Shown here one piece after another: positions 34,134 through 45,023 of a stretch of DNA of 64,000 bases. The stretch lies in the NCBI GenBank assembly GCA_019775845.1, contig JADQAV010000014.1, positions 186,001 through 250,000 on the forward strand, written 5' to 3'. The notes beneath the pieces are model-generated. The model was given only the letters and a program-made list of their open reading frames with translations, was not told the origin of the DNA and made no database searches. The stretch comes from Myrmaecium sp. VS I D KN 1 (lineage: Eukaryota > Ascomycota > Dothideomycetes > Valsariales > Valsariaceae). Numbering within the stretch: the stretch's first letter is position 1; each line of letters starts with the position of its first letter. A program made the translations under genes and the position numbers.

Positions 34134-34877
34134 CTTCGCGGCGGGGCGGCGGTGGTGATCGTATTGGTGGGGTATCTACAGGCGAAGATAGAGGGGGAGG
34201 GACGTGCCGAAGAGGTCGGCGGCGATGCGCCTGCGCAACGAAGCGCGCGATGTGAATGTTCGGCGAGCGGATGGGATGGGGAGCGTGAATGGTGTGTGAG
34301 TGGGTGAAGGAAGATCTTGAGAAGAAAGGAGGAGGTGAGGAAGAAGAGGAGTGTAGCAGAGTTGTGAGGATTCACTGTACAGGTTGATGTGGTACCTGAG
34401 GACAGTACTCGGAATATTGGTCAGCGAGCTGCCCTGCCGGTGACATATTTTGCGGGTGGCAAAACGCCCCGGCCGACCCTGAACCGCCCTGGTCCCCAGC
34501 CGATCAGCGGCCACGGATTTCCAACCATCGGCGTGGCAGTCCGCGGCCGTTACCAGCCAATCACCATCGCCCTTGTCGCTCCCACCGCCTTCGCGACCGC
34601 CCGCCCCGACATGGAGCGAGGATCCGATGGAGAGGCCCGGAATCTTTCTTTCAGTTCCACCGAACCTCTCCCATCACCATCACCACCACCTTCATATTCA
34701 CAACCACCTCGCGCGCATCGCGACCAACACCCACCGAGCACTAGAAGGAGAAGCCAACGAACGACACGAAAGAAAGAGTCGCGCCTCACGCAGAAGAACC
34801 ACCAACCAGCCAGCTCTACCACATCTGCGACAGCCCCCTCTCACGGCCCTCCCAAAAGAAAGAAAGGAAGAAAAAGA
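34134..34877. promoter_or_regulatory. Divergent promoter region NAR1 / RPABC4
   Basis: The two start codons point away from each other and are 744 bp apart. The plus-strand frame in phase with RPABC4 is open through most of it (see the finding on the upstream ATG at 34611). No specific factor site is claimed. Confidence 0.6.
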
Positions 34878-35216
34878 ATGTCCCAATACCAACCCCCAAC
34901 CTCGACCTCCGCCAGCGGCGGCGGCGGGGGCACCTTCGCCGCCACCGGGCCCAACACGTACGAGGACACGTCCCGGCCGGTCAAGTACGCGTGCGGCGAG
35001 TGCGACGCCAAGATCGCCCTCAAGCGCGGCGACCCCATCCGCTGCAAGGAGTGCGGCCACCGCGTCCTCTACAAGGAGCGCACCAACCGGTACGTTCGCT
35101 TTGTTGTTCTTCCCAGCAGGCTGGCTGGTTCTCTCTTTCCCCCTTCCTGTCTCTTCATCTCCGCGATGCTAACGTGACGATGTGCGGATAGGATGGTGCA
35201 GTTTGAGGCGCGATGA
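34878..35216 (+). CDS. RPB12: RNA polymerases I/II/III subunit RPABC4 (Rpb12)
   Basis: Two exons, 34878-35089 and 35192-35216, with a 102-bp intron (GTACGT...CGGATAG), give 78 residues. The core YACGECDAKIALKRGDPIRC (about residues 36-55) and [22 protein letters not shown] contain the two CxxC pairs that bind zinc. The last exon encodes only seven residues (MVQFEAR) and the stop, and is easily missed. This small subunit is shared by all three nuclear RNA polymerases. The start at 34878 gives a normal-length protein with a short Gly/Ser-rich N-terminus. An in-frame ATG at 34611 would add 89 residues that have no counterpart in the family. Confidence 0.95.
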
Positions 35217-35923
35217 GAGCTGTTGGGCTCCTGAGGAACGGTTGAAGAAAGAAAGGGAGAGGAAAGGCTGAGGGTCGGATTGCGAAATACGACACGGCGT
35301 TTATCTTAAAGAACGGACTTCAACGGTGATCTGTTAAGCAAGGAAACGAGCGGGGAAATTCCGACCGATCGACCGTTCTTGGGAGGATAAGAAGGAAGTG
35401 GAGAGGGAGAGGGCGTTTTCATGGTTTTCCAGCATCTGGGTCTTCTTATTATCGTTATCGTTGTCTTTGTTTGAGTTCACAGGCGTAGAAAGGGAGAAGA
35501 ATGACAAGGGAGCCTGAACATCGGGACACTCCCTTCTTCTTTGAATCGATTGGAACAGGAAAAGAAAAAAAAATCATGAGAAGAAGAACGAAGGATTATC
35601 ATGCAACACCGCCGTACATACATATCTCAGTCAGCAAGGGAAGGACGGACGGATGGAGAGCGATCGGTACTACTCCTTCCGCATGAGCTCTCCAATTCCC
35701 TCCCTCCCGCTCCCAAACCTGCCCATCTCGTACGTATAGTATATATCATCACGTTATCCATGCCTTCCCGGATCCTGTGACTGATCCATCCACGCATATC
35801 CCACTTCACCCAATCACCCAACCACCCAGCCTTTGCCAGTCCATCCCAGTCCAGTAGTACCCTCCAATTCGTCTCGATTCAATGCTTGGTTTGAGTTGAA
35901 ACCCAATTCCTTCCTTCCTTCTC
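35217..35923. other. Convergent intergenic region
   Basis: 3' flanks of RPABC4 (+) and the mitochondrial protein gene (-). A and T-rich runs only; no gene seen. Confidence 0.6.
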
Positions 35924-36881
35924 TCACCAAATCCCCAACCACTTCTTCACCGGCCTCTTCCGGCCCTCAAAATCCCGATACGTCTCCCCCTCCTCCTGCG
36001 CATCCTCCACCCGCTCAACCGGAGCCGTCACACCTTCGGCCCCCGCCACCACCGCCGTCGACGCCGCCGAGACCGACGCCGAGGACCTCATCCCGGGCCC
36101 CAACACCTCGGCATCCTCCCTTGCCGTCCAGCCGCCAAAGCTCGTCTCATCACCCGGCTTTTCCAACCCATGCGCGCGGCGGTACTCGGCGCGCTTGGCG
36201 ACGTCGTCGACCTTGCGGCGGCGGCGCTCCTGCGTCCGCGCCGTGACGTACGCGGCGTGCAGCTTGTAGACCTCGGCGTAGCGGGACAGGTAGGCGAGCG
36301 GGTGGCGCCAGAAGGTGGATGTGGGGGGTAGCAGGTCCTGGTAGGGCGTGCTGCGGGTCCAGTTCGTGTGGAAGACGTAGAGGGCGAGGGTGAGGAGGGT
36401 GGACTGTTTGGGAGGGTGTTAGCGGGGTTGATTCGCCTTTCTGCTCGGATTTTTCTTTCGGCGTTGGTTGGTGTGCTTGAAGGGGAATGCAGTGCTATGC
36501 GATGCAATGCGATGGGCTACGTACGAGAGAGATCCAGAGGTGAATCCCCCGGTTTGTGAGGAACTTGTGGGCGACGGTGCCTTCGGCTGGCATCATGTGC
36601 GGGTACCGCTTCGTGCGTTGGGCTTCGGTGAGAGGGGCGCCGTAGTTGCGCGGCCGCGCGCCCTTGGGCAGTCGGGACCCGTGCGAGGGCGGGTTGAACC
36701 GGGCGGGTTTCTCGAGGACGAGCGGTTTGGGTTTGGTGGTGGTGTTGCTGGTGCTGCTGGCTGCGGCGTCGCTGGAGACATGTCGGATCTGCTGCGGGCG
36801 GAGGGTTGCGGGGCGCGTCGACGGAAGACGTGGGTGCCATCGTGTTGGCCGGAGAAGGCGGGGGATGGATGCGGTTGACAT
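35924..36881 (-). CDS. Conserved fungal protein, probable mitochondrial membrane protein
   Basis: Two exons, 36881-36525 and 36403-35924, with a 121-bp intron (GTACGT...AAACAG), give 278 residues. The start MSTASIPRLLRPTRWHPRLPS is Arg/Ser rich without acids, like a mitochondrial presequence. A conserved block KPARFNPPSHGSRLPKGARP (about 69-88) and RYPHMMPAEGT lead into one likely membrane segment, IHLWISLSTLLTLALYVF (about 112-130), followed by YQDLLPPTSTFWRHPLAYLSRYAEVYKLH and a basic helix RRRRKVDDVAKRAEYRRAHGLE. I recognise it as a widespread Ascomycota protein of unknown function. Inner-membrane location is inference. Confidence 0.8.
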
Positions 36882-37378
36882 CGTGGAAAATTTGGGAGGC
36901 GTGATGCGAATGGGTTTGGGCGGGGAGAAGGTAAAGGATTCACGTGGAGATGGAGATGGAGAGAGAGAGAGAGAGTCGGAGAGCACGGAACATTTTTCGG
37001 AGGTTCCGGAGGTGGTCATGGCGGGCGGACCATGGACGGGACCCTTGCTGGGATCAGCTCCCGCCGTCCCGTCGTCACCACCAAACACCGCAGGATCCAG
37101 CCTTTCGCTACTAGACCATTCAAGTTTGTGATCATGAAGAGAGAAAGGAGACTGGAATTCGCGGGAAAAAACACAGGAGATTTGAGGATATATAACCAGT
37201 CACCCAAGGTTACCGCAGTGCAACGAGACAAACAATCCACAGCACTCCGCTCCCTTTTTTCTTCTGTTATTCCAGCACCTTCCGGGGGGAGCGGCTATAA
37301 AAACTCCGTACACCAATCGCTCACACATACACATTCACACCGAGAATCCCCAAAGCCAAAACCCACGACCAAAAAACC
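36882..37378. promoter_or_regulatory. Divergent promoter, mitochondrial protein / methyltransferase
   Basis: A 497-bp interval between opposing start codons. A TATAAAAA-like element at 37293-37300 lies about 80 bp before the methyltransferase ATG. Confidence 0.5.
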
Positions 37379-38368
37379 ATGCCATCCCCCCCACCCCCCT
37401 TCGCCTCCGCCACCTACTGGGACCACCGCTTCACCACCAACCCAACAGCCTTCGACTGGCTCAGTCCCGCCTCCGCCTTCAACGCCCCGCTCAATGCCGC
37501 GCTGGACGACTGCCCCACGCCCGCGCCGCGCATCCTGCACGTCGGCTGCGGCACCTCCCTCCTCTCCTTCCACCTCCGCCACTTCGTCCGCGACCCGCAC
37601 CAGGTCCACAACCTGGACTTCTCGGCCCGCGCCATCGCGCTGGGACGGGCGCGGGAGCGGGAGATCTTCGACAAGCAGGAGGGGGCGGGGACGGAGAGCG
37701 GGAGGGAGGAGGCGAGGGAGGAGGAGGGGATCGGAAAGCAAGACCCGGTGACCGATGTCGAGGCCGCGCCGGAGAGGGACCACCACTCACCCGATGACGC
37801 AGCCAGACACATGCGCTGGAGCACCGCCGACCTGCTCTCCCTCCCCTCCCTCCTGACTTCCTGCGCTCCCGGCTCCTACGACGTGATCGTCGACAAAAGC
37901 ACCTCCGACGCCGTCGCCTGCGGTGAGGACGTGCCGCTCACGCGCGCCTATCCCTTATGGCCGGCGTCCAACGACGACGGCATGAACCACGCCCGCGATG
38001 CCGACGACAACGCCATCATCGCCACCGCACCCCCCGTCCCCCTGCTGGCCCTGCACCTCGCGCACCTCGCGCGTCCCGACGGCGCGCGCTGGCTCGCGCT
38101 GACGTACTCGGAGGATCGGTTTGACTTCCTGCGGCCGCCGAGGGGGCCGGAGGAGGCGGAAGCCGCGGCGTGGCCGGACGGGCTGCCGAATCCGAGGCGG
38201 TTTTGGAGGGTGGAGGGGAAGGTGCCGGTTCCCGTGCGGGATGGGGCGAGTGGGGGTGGGACGGGTGCAACGGCGATGCCCCCGGTGCATCGGCCGGAGG
38301 TGGTGCATTGGTTGTTTGTGCTGAGGCGGACGGGGGAGGAGGTTCGGGCGAGAGAGGAGCAGAACTGA
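37379..38368 (+). CDS. METTL13/EFM-like class I SAM methyltransferase
   Basis: A single exon of 329 residues starting MPSPPPPFASATYWDHRF. The Y-W-x-x-R-F start and DWL are typical of the METTL13-like group; motif I is ILHVGCGTSLLSFHL (about 51-65), with VHNLDFS (motif II acid) after it. The acidic loop and motif IV-like strand appear as MRWSTADLLSLP and YDVIVDKSTSDAVACG. Members methylate lysines of translation factors such as eEF1A, but the substrate here is unknown. Between motif II and the DxIVDK strand sits a Glu/Gly-rich insert of about 40 residues. The gene is intronless and ends at 38368. Confidence 0.8.
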   Translation: MPSPPPPFASATYWDHRFTTNPTAFDWLSPASAFNAPLNAALDDCPTPAPRILHVGCGTSLLSFHLRHFVRDPHQVHNLDFSARAIALGRAREREIFDKQEGAGTESGREEAREEEGIGKQDPVTDVEAAPERDHHSPDDAARHMRWSTADLLSLPSLLTSCAPGSYDVIVDKSTSDAVACGEDVPLTRAYPLWPASNDDGMNHARDADDNAIIATAPPVPLLALHLAHLARPDGARWLALTYSEDRFDFLRPPRGPEEAEAAAWPDGLPNPRRFWRVEGKVPVPVRDGASGGGTGATAMPPVHRPEVVHWLFVLRRTGEEVRAREEQN

Positions 38369-38995
38369 TGGGAGTAACAAAGAAAGTAGAAAGAGGGAAC
38401 TGGGTTTTGCTATGCCTGGCTGATTGACGGACTGGAAGAGGTTATGAGCCTTCGTTTCTTTTTCCCTTCTCCACTGAGAACCTAAGGAACAAAACAGGGG
38501 GTAGAGAAACGAAAAAAGAGGTGGAGAGAAAACAGAACAGGAAAAGAGAAAGAGGAATCGTTCCGGATGAGCCAAGCAGAGATGACGCCCGGACTAATGG
38601 TGATGATGCCCCTCCGTTCTTCCTATCGAGTACTCTTTGCTCGCGGGATGCAGATCAACCACCGGTAGGTGGATGGGTGGGTGCGAAGCTAGGAAAAGAG
38701 AGAAAGAAAGATTCAACCCTTGTACACAACCAGATAGAGAAGCAAAAGAAAAAAAAAGAAAAAACACATGATGATTCGTGCCATGTCTCCCCACACCCGT
38801 CGATCCCTCCAACGCCCCTGTGGAAAGAGAACAAAAAAGAAAAAGGAAAAGCAAAAGCCTCGCCGTAACGCAATGTCAATGTACAGATGTTCGCCGTAAA
38901 ACAAAAGAGGAGAAAAGAAAAGAGAATGAAAAGTCACAGAGAGAGAGGGAAAGTCGGCAGCAAGAGCGGACCGGATACCGGTGTCTCTGAGAAAT
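38369..38995. other. Convergent intergenic region
   Basis: 3' flanks of the methyltransferase (+) and SIR2 (-). Purine-rich on the plus strand, many A runs. No gene seen. Confidence 0.6.
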
Positions 38996-40645
38996 CTACT
39001 CTTGATGTAACTTGACCACGTGCGTATGCTCCAGCTCACGGTACGGTTCCACGTCAGCTTTGAAGTTGGCCGGGAGCATGCCGTGCTTCAGCTCCCAGCC
39101 GGCGCGCTTGCACAGCTCGGCGACGACGGTGTCGCAGTCGCCGATGAGGTTGATATCGAAGTTGATGTGATGTATAGGCTAAAAAGGGGGACTGTCAGTG
39201 CGTCTGTATGAACAGAGAAGACAAGAATAAAGAGAACTGTTGGTGATCAAGGAATGGCTTACATCTCGGGAAATATAGATCTGCGGCACATCCGGTGGGA
39301 TAATCTGCGGCACCTCAGAGACCGGCGCCACCTTCATGCTCGTCCCGATGACGATGACCAGGTCGACCTTATCACGGTCGACGTGCTGCAAGCGATCGAA
39401 GAAAGTCTCCGGAAGCTTCTCGCCGAAGAAGGTGATGTCGGGCTTCATGACGCCGGGCTGGGGGATGTCGAACGCGCCGTCCGAGTCGTCGTCCGCGTCG
39501 CTCGCGCGCGGCCGCTTCTTCGCCCCGCCGTTGGAGCTGCGCTTCCGCTTCATGCCCGTCTTGGGCGCGGTCGCGAGCGCCTCGATGCACCGCTTGCACT
39601 CCGCCACCCGCCGGTGCCGGATGTCCTCGAAGATGGCCTCGCCGGGCACCTTGAACCCGCATTTCCGGCACGTCGCCGTCGCCCAGGACCCGTGGCACTG
39701 CACGAGCTTTTCCGGCCGGATGCCGGCGTGCGCCTCGACGTTGTCGATGTTTTGGGTGTAGTTGGTGAGGAGCTTGTCCTTGTCCTGGAGCAGGCGGATG
39801 AACTCGTGGGTGGGCGTCCACTTGTTGAGCTCCGGCAGGATGTCGCCCGCAAGCTGGTAGAAAGTCGAGGGGTCCTCATCGAAGGTCGGCAGATCGAAGA
39901 CTGACTCCGGATCCTTGAAGCCCATCTCCAGCAGTCGGGAGTAGAAACCGGTGTTCTTGGACCGGAAATCCGGGATGCCGAGGCTGGTGGAGATACCGGC
40001 GCCCGTGATCACCATGATATTCTTACATTTCTGCAGCAGACGTGCCGCGTCGTCTATCGTCCTGTACTGCGACAGCCTGCGTCGCTTGCTCAGCTCGCGG
40101 CCGATGGCGTGACCGAGCAGCGGGTAGTAGGCAGAGTCCGGCGCGTTCTCCAGGAACGAGGGCGTCGTGATGCCGAACGCCGTCACCAGTTTTCGAGCGG
40201 AGACCGTCTCTCTGGTGATGGTTTCCAGCACGAACTGGCCGGCGCCCACTTCGTGGAGCCGGCGCCGGTACGCCTCCGCTTCCTCCTTGGTACAGACATG
40301 AGGGTTTGGCTCTGTTGCGAAAGGTATGTGAGGTGAGCGACGGTGTCAGGGGAGCAAGGGAGGGGCAGAAGCGACAGCGAATCCAGCTGAAAAAGTACTA
40401 CCTTTGGCATATTCAAATGGAGTGATATCATCCATAAGGTCCTCGTACAGAGACTCCGTCTCCCAGCTGTCGTCGTCGTCCTCTTCCGTTGCCGCCGCGG
40501 CCATGGCCGTGGCAGAGGCAGCAGGAACCGACGCGTCGGCCCGAGAGCTGCTGGACGCGCGATCCGGGGCCGCCACTTCGGTTTTGAGCTCATTGGCAGT
40601 ATTGCCTTCCGCGCTGGCGGTCGAGGAAACCGTCACGGAGGCCAT
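38996..40645 (-). CDS. SIR2: NAD-dependent deacetylase, Sir2/Hst1 (SIRT1 class)
   Basis: Three exons, 40645-40402, 40311-39263 and 39178-38996, with introns of 90 and 84 bp, give 491 residues. The first ATG ([14 protein letters not shown]) is at 40645. An acidic Ser/Ala-rich N-terminus is followed by the N-terminal conserved [25 protein letters not shown] (in parts, about 127-151), then the NAD site [15 protein letters not shown] (185-199), TQNIDNVE (267-274), catalytic His288 in QCHGSW, and zinc ligands Cys296, 299, 320 and 323. A basic, charged insert (KRKRSS...[12 protein letters not shown], about 335-357) follows the zinc pair and could act as a nuclear signal. The last exon encodes [18 protein letters not shown]. 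Sir2 silences chromatin by deacetylating histone tails. Confidence 0.95.
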
Positions 40646-41463
40646 GCTGGAAGCCTCGTCCTTGCAGCAAGGGGAAAAAGCACAGTGCACTGCAGGCAAG
40701 GGAAGCGGGTTGCGAGCCTCTTCGTCAAAGGGAAGAAGAAATCTCGTCAAAGTCACCACGCAGGGGTTTTCGTTGCGCGGACAGTAAGGGTAAGTGGCAA
40801 GTAGTCCAGCCAAAAGATGCTACGGTCGTATTGGAAGTAGGAAGTAGAGTATGCAAGGTCAAGTACAGTAGGGCTAGTAGGACTGCTATTGTAGAATACT
40901 AAGGTAGTAGTCGTTTACTAAATCGCCGCCGCCCTTATCTAATCGTTCATCTCATGATCTGGCCCCGGCGCTAACGTGAAGGCGGCGCCCGGTGTTCTAC
41001 TTCGCGATTGGCGATTGGTGATTGGCGAACCGGCTGCTTCTTCACCTATAGTGTCCGGCACGACGGACAGGGTGAGGGAAAAAGTTTCAAAGTCAGCAGG
41101 GTCAGCTACTTTTACTTCCATACTCTTGAAAGTAAAATCTAGGCAGAGCAGAGTGAGCAAGTAGGTAGAACAGACCGCGCATTCTTTGTCGTTGGGTTTC
41201 CTCCGCGCGAGGCCGCTTAACATCCGACCCCTTCTCTCTATTAGGCGGGTCCCGAGAATCCGAGCCTCTGATTGGCGGTGCAGTACGGTCCTCGGATGCA
41301 AGGACGCCTCATGAGTACCATGTAAACGCGGGAGATCATCAGGCCCTTCTCAATCAGTTTGCGCGTGCAGAGATACAGGATGTGTGAAGGTGATCTACAT
41401 CATTATATATCCATCTGCCGATTATCGTACAATTATTATCCCCACCCTGAAAACAAACGGCAT
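40646..41463. other. Intergenic between two minus-strand genes
   Basis: SIR2 promoter and the 3' flank of the membrane protein gene. Several ATTGG/CCAAT-type motifs cluster at 41003-41032. No gene seen. Confidence 0.55.
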
Positions 41464-42551
41464 CTACCTCTTCTCCTTCCGCTGCCAGTACCGCCCTTCA
41501 TTGCCCCTCCTATAACGTCTGCCGCGAATCCGTCTGATCAACCGGTTCAGCGCGGCGGACACCGCCACCACGCACAACGACGATGCGACAACCACATAAC
41601 GGGGGTTCAGATAGAGATGACAGTGCATCGGCAACTCATCCTCATCGAACTCCCAGTTCTCCGGATGTTCCACGCGGTCGACGCACTCGGTACGCGCCTT
41701 CTTGATCAACTCATACCAGCGGTTCACATGACACGGAATCGTCCCGCACTCAAGCCAGTAGTAATCCTCCAGCCAACCGTACACGTCCCTGGCCTCATCG
41801 ATGGCGGGGTGCTCAGCCAGGTCGAAGCGCTGCGACGACGCCGGGTTGATCCACTCCTCCACGTCCGAGAAGTTGGCCGCGGCCGGTTCGATGCGGAGGA
41901 TCTTGGGCACGGGGCGGCGCATGTAGGCGAGCCCGAAGCCGGAGGGCTGGCGAGGGTACACGTTCGGCGTGTCCCGCAGGTAATGCACGGTGTAGCTGAC
42001 GCCTTTGATGTCGTGCGTCGCGTTGGCGACGAGCGTGTGCAGGACCAGGTCGCCTCGCGGGTAGATGATCACGGCGGGAGCGTCAGAGGGGCCGGCGTCC
42101 ACGTCCAGGTACTCGTCCGCGATGTTGCGGTCAAATTGGGCTTCGTCGTATCGCTGGCCGTTGATGCTGCATGCTGGAGATGCGCCGTCGATACCCCATA
42201 TCCGGCTGATTTTGAAGTCGATGTCCTATCATGGGGGTCAGTTACAGTGGCGACTGAAGATGAGGGCGGAGGGATGATTACTATCACATCGTCAACGAAC
42301 ACTCCATTGTCTTCTCCATCTTCTTCCTCCGTCGCCTGACTGAAGCAGCCGTAGCACGTGAAGGTGAACTGTGCGTGTGTGCGACCCCAATCTATCGGAC
42401 CGTCAGTACATGCATTCGTGCCTACTACTCGAGATCCAGCCTTACTTGATCGCATCGGAGATTGTGCGGCGCCTTCCGATGGCCGGATGGGCAACTGCAG
42501 TGCTGCTGCTCCCGCAGCCAGGGAGAGCGCAAGGCCGGAGAGAAGATGCAT
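41464..42551 (-). CDS. Secretory-pathway single-pass membrane protein, function unknown
   Basis: Three exons, 42551-42446, 42391-42282 and 42225-41464, with introns of 54 and 56 bp, give 325 residues. Intron 1 is a multiple of three with no stop, so an unspliced reading is also open; splicing gives PMRSNWGRTHAQFTFTCYGC. A signal peptide (MHLLSGLALSLAAGAAAL) is followed by a lumenal/extracellular domain with Cys residues (CYGC, SPACSIN, WLECGTIPCHVNRW, HCHL) that may form disulfides. Near the C-terminus one membrane segment, YVVVASSLCVVAVSAALNRL, precedes a very basic cytoplasmic tail (RRIRGRRYRRGNEGRYWQRKEKR). I do not recognise the family. Confidence 0.72.
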
Positions 42552-42870
42552 GTTGAGCGAGCCCTTGCGATGCAGGACAAATCGCTCTATGTAGAATGCG
42601 ATTCAACAGTCCCCACTGCGACCATCTGCGTTATCTCCAGACGATAGGGGCTTTATGATGGATCTCCCCTGCGCCTCCCTTGCCGCCAAGCCGGGTGAGT
42701 CTCGGTGGGACTGGACCCTGATGTGCCTGGCTTGTGCGCTGAACTTCAAGTTTGCTCGGAGGCTTACATAAGCTTGTATCCGTATCTTACTGCGGAGCTC
42801 ACCTTTCTTGTCTGAGAGATTGGACTGTGTATGTAGCTGGTCAAAAGCAAGTTGGACATCACCGCTCAGG
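42552..42870. promoter_or_regulatory. Divergent promoter, membrane protein / RPP40
   Basis: Opposing start codons lie 319 bp apart. No specific factor site is claimed. Confidence 0.55.
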
Positions 42871-44029
42871 ATGTTGTTCACGACCGAGCTGCCGGCACCG
42901 ACGAAGTGCAACTTCACCCACACGGTGCTGTCTTCCTATCTGGATGCCAAACAGCCCCCGACCAAGAAGCAGCCTTTTTCAACCATCTTGGCCCATCCTT
43001 TTTCACATACTCTGGATCTGATTCTTCCGGAAGAGACTTATGAGAGAATGAAAACTGATCTCGAAGGTGAAGCTGGTACTTTGAACTTCTCGAAGGTTTT
43101 CATGACTCTCGGAGAGGTCTTGGACGGGGCTTTCTTCAATGAATATATCAAGAAAGGTATGAGCGTTTCGCATTTACGAGCACGATTGGGCACGATGTTA
43201 AGATGTGCGCAGGAAATATCTTGATGATCTCCGAGGGCCGCGCCGGGATTGACGACCTATTCTCGCTGCACGAGGGCGTCCTCCGGCTGGAGTTGAACCG
43301 TGTGACCTATGAAAAATGCGGACTCGTCGGGACTCCTATCCAGGGCGCCGGAAGGAAACACATCAAGTCACGCTACCGTAAGCCCCTCAATATGCTTCTG
43401 TTCTTCATCTTCGTTTCCCATGCTGAATCAAACCAGTCATCGAAATCAACCTGAGACAGCCCTCCATGCTCCACGGGAAAAAGGGCTTCGAAAGGATCAT
43501 CTGGGCATGCAAAAACGTCCTCAACCAGTCCCTAACCTGGTTATTCCACGACATCGAAGGGACGCTCAAAGGCGAGGACGCCCCCATCTCAAAGCACCAT
43601 CCCTTCCCACGCGAGCTTCGTCCCCAAATCACCCGGCTACCAGCCGTGCGCGTCCCGCCCTTCGAATCCATCCTCGACGAATGCGACCCCCTCGACGTCA
43701 CCGAGCTGTACGAATGGCTATCCATGGTCTCCCTCCACTCTCCCCGGGTGATGGCGCACGACCGCGTCGATCCGTACATCAGCCGGTACCAGGTCCCGGA
43801 CTTCGACGCCGTCGCGACGGGCCGGGATGTCGCGGTGTCCACGCGCGCTCTGGTCAAGGTGCGGTGGCATGGCTTGATCCCGCCGGCGTTCATCACGGAT
43901 CTTTGGCTCCTCACGCGCAAGTATGTTCGCGGGGACTGGACGGCGTTGAATGTGTCGTGTTTTCGTGGTAGGGCGTATAGCGTGCTGAATCCGAAGGCGA
44001 TGGAGAGCTTGACTTGGGAGATCCGGTGA
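42871..44029 (+). CDS. RPP40: RNase P/MRP 40-kDa subunit (RPP40 family)
   Basis: Three exons, 42871-43156, 43213-43377 and 43437-44029, with introns of 56 and 59 bp, give 347 residues. The ATG at 42871 starts MLFTTELPAPTKCNFTHTVL. Conserved blocks of the Rpp40 family are visible in order: QPPTKKQPFSTIL and the HPFSHTLDLILPEE block, LNFSKVFMTLGEVLDGAFF, GNILMISEGRAGIDDLFSLHEGVLRLEL (split over the first junction), LNLRQPSMLHGKKGFERIIW, LYEWLSMVSLHSPRV and VRWHGLIPPAF near the end. The protein is a component of nuclear RNase P, which trims tRNA 5' ends, and probably of RNase MRP. Length and order fit fungal relatives; no defect was seen. Confidence 0.85.
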
Positions 44030-45023
44030 TCATATTCCGTTAAAGGACGATGAAGATTTCATCTTACACAGCCTCTGGGGATTCGGACCGCCCAAGCCGC
44101 AAAGAGCCTACGCATGATCCGCCCCCAAGAATGCATCGGCAAGTTTCAATTGCCGTCTTCCTCCACCACCGTGGAGTAACCGGAAAACATCCGCGACAAT
44201 CCTTCGAAGAGGACTTACCTGCACGCGCCGACCTGCCGCCAACGAGCCAGCGGTACGTCGATCGGACGGCGGCCCGCTTCACAGCCGTACAGCATGCCGG
44301 TGGAGGCTGAAAGCTTCTGTGGCGCCCGTGGCATGTCGAGCGGCGTGCACGAGCGTTGGCGTGTACTTGGTATGTTCCTCCGCCGTCGTCGCAGCAGCCA
44401 GCGCTCTGAGGGCCAGGAGGGCGGTGGTACAGACCGTGGCTGCGTGCCTTACGATTGTTATGATGAGAGGCTGGGCACAGGACGGACTTCACTGAAAAGA
44501 GTACGAAATCGATGACGGGACGAGGAAGGCGTCTTCATGTAGCATATAGAACGGGAAGGCTCCGCTCTCTCTATGTTTATACCTACCAAACATCCAACGT
44601 ATACAAACAAGAATAATCACAGTCGCACCGATAACGGCTCATGTCGTCCGCTCTCCGGCATTTGCGGTGCGCAGTATGACATGATGTGTGGCCACACTGC
44701 TGCTAACGACGATCGATGTCGGATGTATGCACCATGTGATATCATGCGCCCATGCTTGTAAGCAGGAAGGCAGCAGGATTGGATCAAATGTTAGAATCGC
44801 GGGGGGATGATCAAACTCTTTTTCCGCATCACACATACAAGGTAATCGAGGATGAGGAAGCAAACAGCATGGATCGAAAAACTGCCTCCTAGTATACAGT
44901 GCTCATCAAAGTACATGTGCTTTCTAGAAAGAGAACCAACGCCGTTCTCCACCCACCCACCCCGCAGCACATCCCTCCACCCCTAAACGCACGCCGACAA
45001 TCCACCTAACGGAGGAAGACATC
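44030..45023. other. Convergent intergenic region
   Basis: 3' flanks of RPP40 (+) and NUP84 (-), 994 bp. Short frames at 44064-44515 on both strands have no family resemblance. No RNA gene recognised. Confidence 0.55.

Noticed and set aside
44458-44491. ATGATGA followed by CTGA on the plus strand after RPP40
   Set aside because: The boxes are only about 25 nt apart, too close for a C/D snoRNA, and no guide match was seen.
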